From positions 25,480,826 through 25,544,825 of the forward strand of contig NC_059362.1 of NCBI RefSeq assembly GCF_019703515.2: DNA of 64,000 nt, given 5' to 3'. Below, in pieces: positions 25,256 to 35,700 of this stretch. Made by a program: the position numbers and the translations under genes. Position 1 is the first letter of the stretch. The number at the start of each line of letters is the position of its first letter. Under the pieces are notes generated by a model. The model had not been told where the DNA came from. It did not search any database and saw only the letters and a list, made by a program, of their open reading frames with translations. The stretch comes from Myxocyprinus asiaticus (taxonomy: Eukaryota > Chordata > Actinopteri > Cypriniformes > Catostomidae).

Positions 25256-25580
25256 AAATTATTACCAGTCTAACATTGAGGTGAACTTATACTACTAAAT
25301 CTTTTCCCCTCTCTGTATAAATCAAATTTGTATCCTTTAGACACATGCTGGATGTGACTGAACTCTTTAGATAAAAGCTTACATCAAACAAAATGTATAT
25401 AATATTGAGGGAAGTTCCCAGCTAGAAAATTTGCTACATAATGCAAGACAAATGTCATAATTTAAATGTTCAAATTACACAACATATAGTTTTAAATAGG
25501 AATACACAGCACAGGAATTTGCATAAGATACAAATAGTTTGAGTATCTCACCTATTGTGAAAGCTGTGACTGATGGCCAT
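20558..25580 (-). CDS. RNF170-like RING E3 ubiquitin ligase, six coding exons
   Basis: On the - strand, in gene order: 25552-25580, 24415-24463, 24092-24200, 22177-22250, 21960-22070, 20558-20863. Phases join to 225 residues plus stop. The RING is C3HC4 with [15 protein letters not shown] and NCPLC in order (about residues 38-80). A DYNKRFSG stretch follows, then two hydrophobic segments ending in [13 protein letters not shown], as in RNF170, an ER-membrane ligase acting on IP3 receptors. The four downstream exons are secure. The first two rest on phase agreement, an AG|GTGAGA donor and a good start context (A at -3, G at +4). In this model the N-terminal membrane anchor of RNF170 is absent; an alternative upstream exon carrying it was not found. 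The gene converges with pfas. It is probably a paralogue of RNF170 rather than its orthologue, since it sits beside hook1, not hook3. Confidence 0.82.
21475..21815. mobile_element. TTAA element, left end degraded
   Basis: The right terminus GTGAACTATTCCTTTAA with TTAA at 21812-21815 is clear. The left side begins in the internal 'CAGCTCTGCAGGTCCATACAA' part. It lies in the last intron of the RNF170-like gene. Confidence 0.65.
22251..24091. other. Intron of the RNF170-like gene; no gene seen
   Basis: AT-rich intron between the two RING-encoding exons, the longest intron of this gene. Short A/T runs but no ORF with family resemblance, no clear transposon ends and no tRNA. Confidence 0.5.
25222..25247. 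repeat. (TA)n microsatellite
   Basis: Thirteen TA units followed by a few CA units. Confidence 0.9.
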
Positions 25581-26200
25581 GTTTCTTGTTAGAAATTCAG
25601 TTGCTCCTCTCGCAGAAGGCAGAGATTGGAATGCTTTCTCACTGCTTCACTGTACACAGTAAATCTGACAGACAGGTCAATCATTTACCAGGGATTTCAG
25701 TCCACATTTGTCCCTTTTTTCTGGGATTAAGTAACTACACAGACTTCCTAGTGGATTTGCAAAATTAAGGAAATTTGCTTGCAGACTAACTGGCCTCCAC
25801 AAATACACACTAAATGTTAATGCAAATTGAAAATATATCGATTAGCAATAGTAGATCAGTGTTTGGCTTTGTGTTGAACAAAGCCTTGCCCATTTCCAGG
25901 TGTGTGATGCTGTATTTTTGTCGTGTGACCGGCTACACTGGTTTAAAGACTGTAAGTCTCCTCCTACTTTAAGAATTGGCATCTGGTTAACCTGTCTGTC
26001 GTTTACCATAAGTTTACACAATCTAATGTGCTGTCCCACATGGATGACCAAAGAAAGGCATTTCCCTGGGATGCCTGGAAATCTCATCACTTGGGCAATC
26101 TAGTAAGTTAAAATAAAGCCACATCCGAATTAATACTATAACCCTTAGTCTTATGATATACAGAATGCATATAATCAACTCTCCAATCTAATTAGCCATA

Positions 26201-26765
26201 TACACTCACTGAGCACTTTATGAGGAACACTATGATCCTAATAAAGCGCCAACATGGTCTTCTGCTGTTATAACCCATCCGCCTCAAGGTTCAACATATT
26301 GTGCATTCTGAGATGCTATTCTGCTCACTACAATTGTACAGAGTGGTTATCTGAGTTACTGTAGCCTTTCTGTCAGCTCAAACCAGTTTGGCCATTCTCC
26401 GTTGACCTCTCTCATCAACAAGGTGTTTCTGTCCGCAGAACTGCCGCTCACTGGATGTTTTTTGTTTTTGGCACCATTCTGAGTAAACTCTAAAGACTGT
26501 TGTGCGTGAAAATCCCAGGAGATCAGCAGTTACAGAAATACTCAAACCAGCCTTTCTGGCACCAGTAATCATGCCACGCTCTAAATCACTGAGATCACTT
26601 TTTTTTTTTCCCCATACTGATGGTTGATGTGAACATAAACTGAAGCTCCTGACTTGTATCTGAATGATTTTATGCATTGCACTGATGCCACATGATTGGT
26701 TTGTTAGATAATTACATGAATAATTAGAAGTACAGGTGTTCCTAAAAAAGTGTTAAGTGAGTGTA
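26201..26765 (-). mobile_element. Tc1-like element remnant with transposase N-terminal fragment
   Basis: Inverted ends TACACTCACTGAGCACTTT and, on the other strand, TACACTCACTTAACACTTT, at TA targets. On the - strand an ORF at 26378-26677 carries a Tc1-type helix-turn-helix (DLLGFSRTTVFRVY); the catalytic part is deleted. The element is therefore internally deleted and non-autonomous. Confidence 0.75.
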
Positions 26766-26953
26766 TGTAGTCTAAAACATATGTGTGAGTGTGTTATTTA
26801 TAATATGTCTCTTGAAGAAACAGACCCCTGCTGTAATCAAGGATGTAACCAAATGTTCAAGATTGCAGGGGACACAAAGTAAAGTTTAATAATCTAACAC
26901 TGAAAACCTAATATTAATCAACCACTATAATGTCTATGGTGATTATGGGCCTG

Positions 26954-27209
26954 AAAAAGGGATAGTTCACCCAATAAATAAAACGCTTTTATAATTTATT
27001 CATTTACACATGATGTTCCAAACCTGTATGACTTTCTTTCTTCCATGGAACACAAAAGGAAGTGGAAAACACATGCAATGAAAGTGAATGGTGACTGATA
27101 CTACCATTCTGCCTAACATCTGCTTTTATATTCTACAGAGAAAGTAATATAGGTTAGAAACGACATGAGGGTGAATGAGGTTTTATTGTTGGCTGACCTA
27201 ACCCTTTAA
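26954..27209. mobile_element. TTAA element, short variant (~256 bp)
   Basis: Left AAAAAGGGATAGTTCACCC; right terminus CTAACCCTTTAA with TTAA 27206-27209. The interior is the 'TTCCAAACCTGTATGAC' subtype also seen at 398, 36785 and 46252. Confidence 0.65.
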
Positions 27210-28314
27210 GTAAAATCTTGTAATATTGTTAGCTCACGTAACTCAGTTACCCCTCTTTCAAATTGGTTCCATACCATATCGGTCTATTTGTCCTGGACCT
27301 TTTTGCTAAAAATTTCTCAAGCTAATATTTACCTTTCTAATTTTTGCTCAAAACGGCAAGGTCACAGTGGCTAAAAATAGCATCAGTTGATCCACAAGGG
27401 CCTTGATGGCACAGAGGTAGGTTAAAGACCCCAGCTCCCAATCAGAATCTGAGAGCTGGTAGTTTCTAGGCCAAGGCTTTCATGGTCAAGTCCAGTGTCA
27501 TGTCAGTCAAGCACTACCGCCACCAGTTATGCTGTCCCACATATTGTTGTTATCAGGTTGAAGTTGCAGCAGAAAACCATTTTTGGTATATTTCTAACCA
27601 GAGCTTGTATTGTTAAATGGGACCCCAATGTTTGGCTTTATGGTAAAATTATTAAGACTTAAGACAGAAATTTGTGCATTATTATGTTGTAGTACATTTT
27701 AATCACCAATTTCTTTAATGATGATGTTGTATAAATAATATGTAGACTACAGCCAAAATTTTAATGGATGCATAAACATTCCATTTCTCAGTTGAATATT
27801 TATGCAGTTATGGAGTGTGTCTCTCTTAATGTTACTGGAATGAAGTGAACTTATCTATAAAGCTGATTTGCGATAAACCAATTTTATATGTGGTTTATAA
27901 AGAATTCCCATATATTAGTGTGCTCATTCCACACTAGGTGTGCATGTGACAACACAATCTTATCTTATGTTTTTATTTCAAAAGGGGTAATAAAAGGTCT
28001 GAGAGGTGTTTTATACATGTTAATGTTAATGTTTAACTGCAGAAAAAACTAATCCATAGACATTGGGGTAAATCAGTATAAAGCCTCTACATTCATCATG
28101 TTTTAAAGCTCTTTAATGGGCCCAGTGATGTTCCTTCAAAGGTTTCATCTATTTCTCTTGATCTTTTTGCAGCAAATATGGAAAAGATCAATTGTTTTGT
28201 CATATTTGCATAAGTGCTACTAAAATAAAATATAAATACAAAAATATTCTCTGTCTTTGTAGACTGAATATAAAATAATGCGTGTTATGCCAAATTTGTG
28301 TTTACTATGGTGGC

Positions 28315-28545
28315 CGTGAAGTTCAAAACAAAACAACAAAACTGAAAACACAATGGCAAATGCAAAAACAAAAAACTATTTAGAGACACAACAAATAATC
28401 ATAAAAAAACAACAACAAATCCAAAAGCAAAGCACAAATCAGAAAACACAACGTAAAATCTCAAAACAAAAGAACAAATCAGAAAACACAATTCCAAATC
28501 TGTAAACAAAAGAACAAGTCTGAAAACACATCGGCTGAAAGTAAA
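28315..28545. repeat. A-rich imperfect tandem repeats
   Basis: Irregular repetition of CAAATC(A/T)GAAAACACAA and AAACAAAAGAACAA units of about 40-50 bases. No coding sense; simple-sequence-like. Confidence 0.55.
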
Positions 28546-28947
28546 TGCCAAAATCTCATTGACTGATGCACTGAATAATTTGGAATGGTTTCTCACTCAG
28601 TAAAACAGAAGATATTTTAGTAGACACAGGGATATTTCAACACAGAAAAAAAAGAGCAAGCAGGTACGACATGCGCCAATGGTGAAGAAATCGGTGCTAA
28701 AATGACAGTATGTCCAGGCATTCTTTCAATTGACTTGAACGTGTCCTTACATAACAAATACTGTTAAAAACATTTTTGTTAATGTTGTTTTTAAAAACCA
28801 TGTTTGTTTTGTTTGAACATCAAAGTCAGTCAAATGAAAGCTTGGACGCCATCAACATTTTAGCACATTTTGTGGACTTTTTAGACAGTCCCTTATGCAC
28901 CTTCACTGTAGGTGACCTGTAGGTTAGTATTTCAGACCCAAAGCTAA

Positions 28948-29386
28948 TTTTTTTTTTTTTTTCATTCAATTTGGAATGCCCAATTCCCAATGCGCTTTTA
29001 AGTCCTCGTGGTCGCGTGGTCGCCTCAATCCGGCTGGCGGAGGACGAATCCCAGCTGCCTCTGTGTCTGAGACCGTCAACCCGCACATCTTATCACGTGG
29101 CCTGTTGAGCACATTGCCACAGAGACATAGTGTGTGTGGAGGCTTCACGCCATCCACCACGGCATCCACGCTCAGCTTACCACGCGCCTCACTGAGAACG
29201 AACCACATTATAGTGACCACGAGGAGGTTACCCCATGTGACTCTACCCTCCCTAACAACAGGGCCAATTTGGTTGCTTAGGAGACCTGGCTGGAATCACT
29301 CAGCACACCCTGGGATTTGAACAAGTGAACTAGCGAATTCCAGGGGTGGTAGCCAGCGTCTTTTACCACTGAGCTACCCAGGCCCC
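28948..29386 (-). mobile_element. tRNA-derived SINE
   Basis: Read on the - strand it begins GGGGCCTGGGTAGCTCAGTG, which contains a perfect pol III A box (TAGCTCAGTGG), followed by a B-box-like TGTTCAAATCC, and ends in a poly-A tail (T run at 28948-28962). A 13-bp target duplication GACCCAAAGCTAA flanks it (28935-28947, 29387-29399). Confidence 0.85.
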
Positions 29387-29608
29387 GACCCAAAGCTAAC
29401 TTTATCCCGTTTGTTCTTTTTGCTCTCTGTGTTGTAAAGTATCCCGTTACTGTTTTACTAAGTGGGAAACCATCCCAAATGATTCAGTGCGTCAGTCAGT
29501 GAGCTTTTGGCATTTCTCTTGAAATAATCGCACAGGTGGACAGTGAACCAATCGTCAAATCGTCTCGGTTACGTACATAACCTCGGTTCCCTGAGACGAT
29601 GGGAACGA

Positions 29609-30548
29609 GACATTGCGTGCTAACGCATATGGGGAGTTGTCCTTCCACACGACCTAGTTGAAACCTTTCTACAATAATTCCAATATTTTAATATTGGCTA
29701 TGGCGTTTGAGCCCTGCCCTTTTAGGCGCGAAGCTATAAAGGCAGGTGCACAAACACCATTCCTCAGAATTTTCTGACTGAATCTCTGACTGAGATTGAG
29801 GGATTCGCAGGGTGTGTGCCAGCACGAAAACCACTTCAAATTCATCCTGCTCGACCTCCCTCCTCAGGTATCACAGAAGAGGCGGGTGGGAGGGCGCAGG
29901 AGGCTGAATTGTCCCTCAGAACGAGGGCGATTCGTGAGCAAAGCATCTTGAGACTCATGCCCTCACAGTGAAGGCAGTCTGTTTCCATGAAAGCTGACTC
30001 TGCGTGGGCATGGCCCAGACAGAGAATGCAGCACTCATGCTGATCTGACAGCGGGATGTGTCTCTTGCAAGTAACACTTACGGAACAACATCTTTAAAAA
30101 GACGCGAACACGTAAGCGACTCTTTTAGATATGATATATATATATATCACACATATACAATTGCTTTGTAAGGATACACAACACCTGCTGAAGCGCTGCA
30201 GGAAATCAGGATGCTGAAGCAGCCCGTTCACCAGCAAAGCGTCAAGCGTTGAGCGATGTTCGCCGGAGCACTACAGGGGAGCGGAGAGTCTTCTCCCGTG
30301 AGGATCCCGCCCGCTGATTTGTGTAGTCGACGGCAAAGCAGTAGAGGGCTTCTAGACCAGAGATGAATCACTGTCTTGAAGGAAGAAAATTCTGAGGAAT
30401 GTGTTTGTGGACCTACTTTTATAGCAGACAGCTTTGCGCCTAAAAGGGCGGGGCTCAAACACCAAGCCGAATATTGGCGTTATTGTAGAGAGGTTTCAAC
30501 TAGGTTATGTGGAAGGACAACTCCCCATATGCGTTTGCACGCAATGTC
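29609..30548. mobile_element. Fold-back repeat with ~166-bp inverted arms
   Basis: The arm at 29609-29774 is the reverse complement, with scattered mismatches, of 30384-30548; shared blocks include CGCATATGGGGAGTTGTCC and CCTCAGAATTTTCT. The loop of about 600 bases has no recognised ORF. Probably a non-autonomous DNA transposon; no target duplication resolved. Confidence 0.65.
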
Positions 30549-30619
30549 AAGTGTACTGAGTCAAGTGTACTGAGTCAAGTGTACTGTGTCAAGTGTACTG
30601 GGTCGAGTGTACTGAGTCG
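30546..30619. repeat. 14-bp tandem repeat, five copies
   Basis: Unit GTCAAGTGTACTGA repeated five times with few changes, starting at the outer edge of the fold-back arm. Contains GTGTAC in each unit. Confidence 0.9.
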
Positions 30620-31069
30620 TAAGGGAACTGTCAAATACTGGGCAGCTCTTGTTACTACATTTTGTCTAAACTCGACCGTTTTTCTAATTCATTTTAATAA
30701 TTCACATTCTGCGCCTCATGAGCCCGCCTTTTTTTAATGTTGAGGAAACCAAATCATTAAATCAGCCGTGTTCACTGGCTCTCTTATACACGATGCGCTG
30801 CCAGTCTTCTCAGATATATTTTGATTGGCTAGATGGCATCCTTAACTCAAACACCATTGGTGTTTTATTCCATGCTGTAACGCAGAGTATCAGTGGCGTA
30901 CATTCACCAAACGTTTACGCTTCTACAAGTGCGTAGACGCAATAGACTTGAACGCTGCGCTGGTCAGCACTAGGGAAATACACTCCCAGGTGAGGTGTAA
31001 TGCAGTGGGAAAGGGAAGCGCATTGTTGACAGGTGGACGGAATTATTAACCCGACAGCACAGAGCAGAG

Positions 31070-31713
31070 ATGGATTTAAATAAAACGGTGCTGTGTGAGA
31101 GCCTGATTATTTGGGTAAGGTTCTGTCTTTCATATAAAGGTCACATGAACATGTGCACCAGGTGTCGTTTATTTATGTGCGATCAGATGATAGCGTTACC
31201 TGTCGCAGGTAGTCGTTACATCTAGCACCATGGTTAAAAAACCCGGAAATAAGACATTTAAGTGAAGCCTTGACTTTGCACTTGTTCACGTAAACCAAAT
31301 GGGGTATGTAGTACATTCATCACAACAGTAACAAATGACGCAAGACACGCGCCCCTCATTTATATTCAGTGAGCATTAAAATATGAAAGACGAGACTCGT
31401 TCGATCCAAGTTAGAGATGTAAACAACACAAACAGTAACAGCCAACTCCAACCTCATCCGATTTAGGCGTCTAATCTGTTTAGCTAGGGTATTCGTGGAA
31501 TGTCTCTTATTCGGTCTTTTCAGAAGCTCTTATGCAATCAAATATTTCCTGGCACCGGCGTCTAATATGAGGTCGCTTTGATTTTTGCCTGAGCTGTATG
31601 ATGGCGTGCAGATAGTGGTTACAGCAGGTTCTAGCCTATATGGCTGTTTACATTGAGTATGCACCATGGGACCTTTATAGTATTTTTCAGAAATACTTGT
31701 AAGGTGCAAAATA

Positions 31714-31771
<58 letters not shown>

Positions 31772-32690
31772 GCATTAGACAAAGAACTGTGGCGTCTCCA
31801 ATACAGTCATTATCCATTCTGCTGCAATGAGTGTCATGCCCCTGGTTTGAATTCTGATTTTTTTCAGATGTGTGACACATTTTATTATTTTCTATTGTCC
31901 CAAAGTAACATTTCCATAGTGATCCTAAGTGCTCAAGTGCATTAGTCAGAACTGTATGCTTTGCTGTATATCCAGATTTGCACAATTTGTGGGTCTGTGC
32001 AAATCTACAGTATATCACAGAAGCTTAGACGTGCCATGCTACAATAGTGCAAAGATTTTTGGTAACAGTAAATATTAACTACATGATGGAATGTTTTTGT
32101 TAATGTTTACACCACTCCATTCCTTTTAGTGAGAGTGGTATTTGCAATATCAAAGCGGTTTCACAGTTTAAGACCTTATTTTGCTCATTTGAATGGATGA
32201 CTAAATTGGTACTCTCACTTTTTAATACAAAACCTACTACAACTTCATTTACATATACATGTATCATTGCTGTACGATACGATGATTTATTTTGCTGTCA
32301 ATACTTATGATTTTCATTTATTTGTGTATGTGTCCTCAGCTGCAGACTTTTAACACCGCAGCCCCTTGTAAGACAGTGGAGGATCTGACCTCAGGGGTAG
32401 CCATGTCTCAGGCTCTGCATCAGATGTGAGTGGGTTTACATTTGCATGGCATTAAGATACTAAAAGCATTAGGCAGATTCAAGGTTTACATTTGGTCTGT
32501 ATCTGTGTTTCCTTGTTATTGAACCCATGACCTTGGTGTGTTGCTAGATCCATGCTGTTCCAGTTAAGTTAACCCTTGTGCTGTGTTTGTTTGTGCTAAC
32601 ACCTTTTGTCAAAAATGACCAGCCCACTAAGTTTGTAAATAAATCCTTCATATTGCATTAAATCGTTTTTGGACATATTTATGAAAAAAT

Positions 32691-32747
<57 letters not shown>

Positions 32748-35700
32748 GGAAGGATTTATTGAACTGAGCTTATGGCTAGTGGGGGGCACTCCCTGCAGAA
32801 AAAATAAATAAAAATAATAATAATTATGTAATAAATTAATAACCACTTGCTTGATGTAAACAAAATAGGTGTCATTTCAAAGCTTAGAATCTGGACTTTA
32901 CAATGAACAAAGCCTACCAATTCTTAAATAATGCCTTTAATTTGCTGGCAAATTAGAACTGTTTTATTCTTACAATTTTCACATTTGTTATCTCTACAAT
33001 TATAATCAGAGTTGGTAAAAACATAAAAAAGATGAGATAGCCATGTGTTATATATCGTTGGAAAGGTCTCTATTAGTAAAATGCAATGAGCAAATTTGTT
33101 TCGCTCAGAGACCAAACTGCAGTGAGTAGTAGTGTATGGAATTCCCACTGACACACAGATATAATAAACAAGAGTGTCATTTTGTCAAGTTTTCCTTATT
33201 ACTTCCTGAAACATGCATAAAAGACAATGACATATCGTAACTGTCAGACTTTCACGATTCAAACAAGCCAAAACACAACATCATATGATAAGTAGATCTA
33301 AGAGTATACATGGAAAGACGATGCACAAAAGGGCGCTCAACACACTTTGTGTGTGTGTGTGTGTGTGTGTGTTTGTGTGCGTGCATGTCCGAGGACATAT
33401 GTACTCATCTAAAGGATTGGGATGCTCCTGAACACTAAATAATTCTGTATTTTGTAGTCTAATCCATTCATTTCCAATGGCTGGTCACTTTAGGTGAAAT
33501 AAAACCAATAAAATGTTATGAAAATTATCTAAAAACATTTTTGTGTTCAGATGCCCTGTGTGGAAAAAAAGTCATGGAATTCCATCTGGATGAAATAAAC
33601 TACAGTTTACAGAAGAAAAAAAAAAAAAAGTTAATCAGTCATTTTTGACTGGAACACAATATAAGGGTTAAATGAATCATGTCCTGCCAGTTGAGCTACA
33701 GTGTGTTGATAATTTTTGCACTCCTATGATGTAAAAAAAAAAAAAAAAAAACATCAGCTCTCTTTTACTCTTTCTGTCTTCCAGTAACTGTTTGTTACAT
33801 TATGTATTATTTATATATACCTGAGTGTGTTTACATTCTCATATACTTCCTATATTTCTTCTCCTTGCTTTCACAACTATATAAAATTTGTCTTTTCCAG
33901 GCCATCTCATCTTGATAGGGTCTGAATTTTTTATGACTTGTACCAGAATGTGGGTAGTCTTCGGAGTCACGTTATCTGAGATGTATTAGTTTTCTTTATT
34001 TTTGCGTTTTCCTGGATTACAATCCAGTGTAATGAAATTGAGCATGTTTTTGTTTTTAGTGAGTCAGTGGAACATGGGAATATGAAGTAATCCTGATTAC
34101 ATTACAGTAGAATGTGATGAAAACAAAACATTAATTTATTACATTCTATTTTACTGATTGTACTCGTTTTAAATTGATCTGAACTAAAGAATCTGATTTA
34201 GATCAGGCTGAACTGCACTGATCACTATTTCAATTTCAGAGATCCTTCATGGTTCAATGAGAGCTGGCTGGCACGTATTAAACAGGATGTTGGGGATAAC
34301 GTTAGACTCAAGGTAGATTTATTTTAGGCACAATAAAAATCGAACAAATCTAATTTTAAGACATGTCAAATGCAGTATGTTAACTACATTTTTTCTCTCC
34401 ATGTGTACAGATTAACAACCTCAAAAAGATCCTTCAGATGATTGTTGATTATTATAATGAGGTAAATGACACACTAAGCTTTGGCTTATTAAAATGCTTG
34501 CATAATTTCAGTGTCAGTCTTAATTCCTCTGAATTTACAACAAGAAATTGTAAATGTGCAATTTCTTCACTGCTAGCAGCATCAAATGGAATTGAAAAAA
34601 ATGTTAACATAAAAAAGTACACTTTTTAACTTGCTCACAAAGCTTTTTAAGTTTGCACAAATGACATTTACAAGACATGGATGTGTGTAATTGTTGGAAA
34701 CTCAACTTTTTATTATAGCTCCGTCTGTGTAAGCCACAGTTAATTGTATAATGTTTAAGACTGCAATTTATGTTTTATTTTAATACATAATGGCCGTACT
34801 TAGTCTTTCCAAGTATGTTTGTTAGTCTGTGCATGTATGTGTAACATTGTATGAGTTATGATCTCTTTGTGGTGTAGGTATTGACCCAGCAGATCTCAGA
34901 TTTCCCACTGCCTGACCTGTTGCGCATGGTAGAGCACTCTGACCAAGTAGAGCTTGGGCGCCTTCTACAGCTCGTCCTGGGGTGTGCTGTCAAATGTGAC
35001 AGGAAACAAGGTACAGCTTTAAGGAAGGGTCTGGAGCTTCTTGAACAAAACGATAAAAAGAAGATAACACGTTGGAGTTCTGAAATAGAAATTATATTCT
35101 GATATATTTTACAGTAAATACATATTTCATAACATTTAATCCTGTGAAATTGCTGTTTGTCCAGAGTATATCCAGATCATCATGACCTTAGAGGAATCTG
35201 TACAGCATGTAGTAATGACTGCCATCCAGGAGGTCAGGAGGTTCAACTCGCCCATTTCTTATTATTAAAATGTAGTTTTGTAAAGAAATTCATACACAGG
35301 CTCATTTTATTACGTCTGCAAAACTAATTTCAAGCATTTCAGCATAAGTCTTTAAAAAAGGGGTTTTAAGATAATGAGAAACATTGCAGTCAAATGTGTC
35401 TAAACTTTTGACTGCTAGTTTTGCAGGAAGAGAAAGGACATTCAAAGCTTTTAAAAATGTTGTGTTAACAGCTTATGATCAAGGAGAACGTTTCTCCGTT
35501 AGGAACAGAACCTTTAGGAGACAGTGAACAACAGGTAAGAAATAAACAGCTCTTCATAAACAGTGTTTTCATAATGCCATTTAATGTTTTTGTTGTGTCA
35601 AGCTCATTGCCTTTAAAGGAATAGTTCACCCAAAAATGAAAATTCTCTTTTTATTCACTTACCCTGATGCCATCCCAGAAGTACATGGGTGCCAGCACTT

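Larger units (their letters stand above)
25581..31069. other. Intergenic region between the RNF170-like gene and hook1 (divergent 5' ends)
   Basis: No host coding exon found on either strand. Contents are a Tc1 remnant (26201-26765), a TTAA element (26954-27209), an A-rich imperfect repeat tract (about 28315-28545), a SINE (28948-29386) and a fold-back repeat with an adjacent 14-bp tandem array (29609-30619). The 450 bases before the hook1 ATG are less A/T-rich and free of obvious repeats, and probably hold the hook1 promoter and 5' UTR. I could not place a TATA box or transcription start. Confidence 0.5.
31115..34239. other. hook1 introns 1 and 2; no additional gene seen
   Basis: Apart from exon 2 (32340-32425) this stretch holds AT-rich intron with (TA)n, (GT)n and poly-A tracts. 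No ORF or RNA gene supported on either strand. Confidence 0.5.

Noticed and set aside
28826..29320. Overlapping ORFs on both strands
   Set aside because: They fall inside the tRNA-derived SINE and are chance frames of its GC-rich body.
29340..29386. Functional tRNA gene at the head of the SINE
   Set aside because: Pol III boxes are present, but the anticodon arm and acceptor pairing are not tRNA-like and the SINE body continues directly; it is a derived promoter head.
30546..30619. Possible CRISPR-like array
   Set aside because: The 14-bp units abut with no spacers, in vertebrate DNA; it is a simple tandem repeat.
31530..32018. 162-codon ORF on the - strand
   Set aside because: Its middle is a run of alternating Tyr-Ile from a (TA)n microsatellite; no family resemblance, no splice context.
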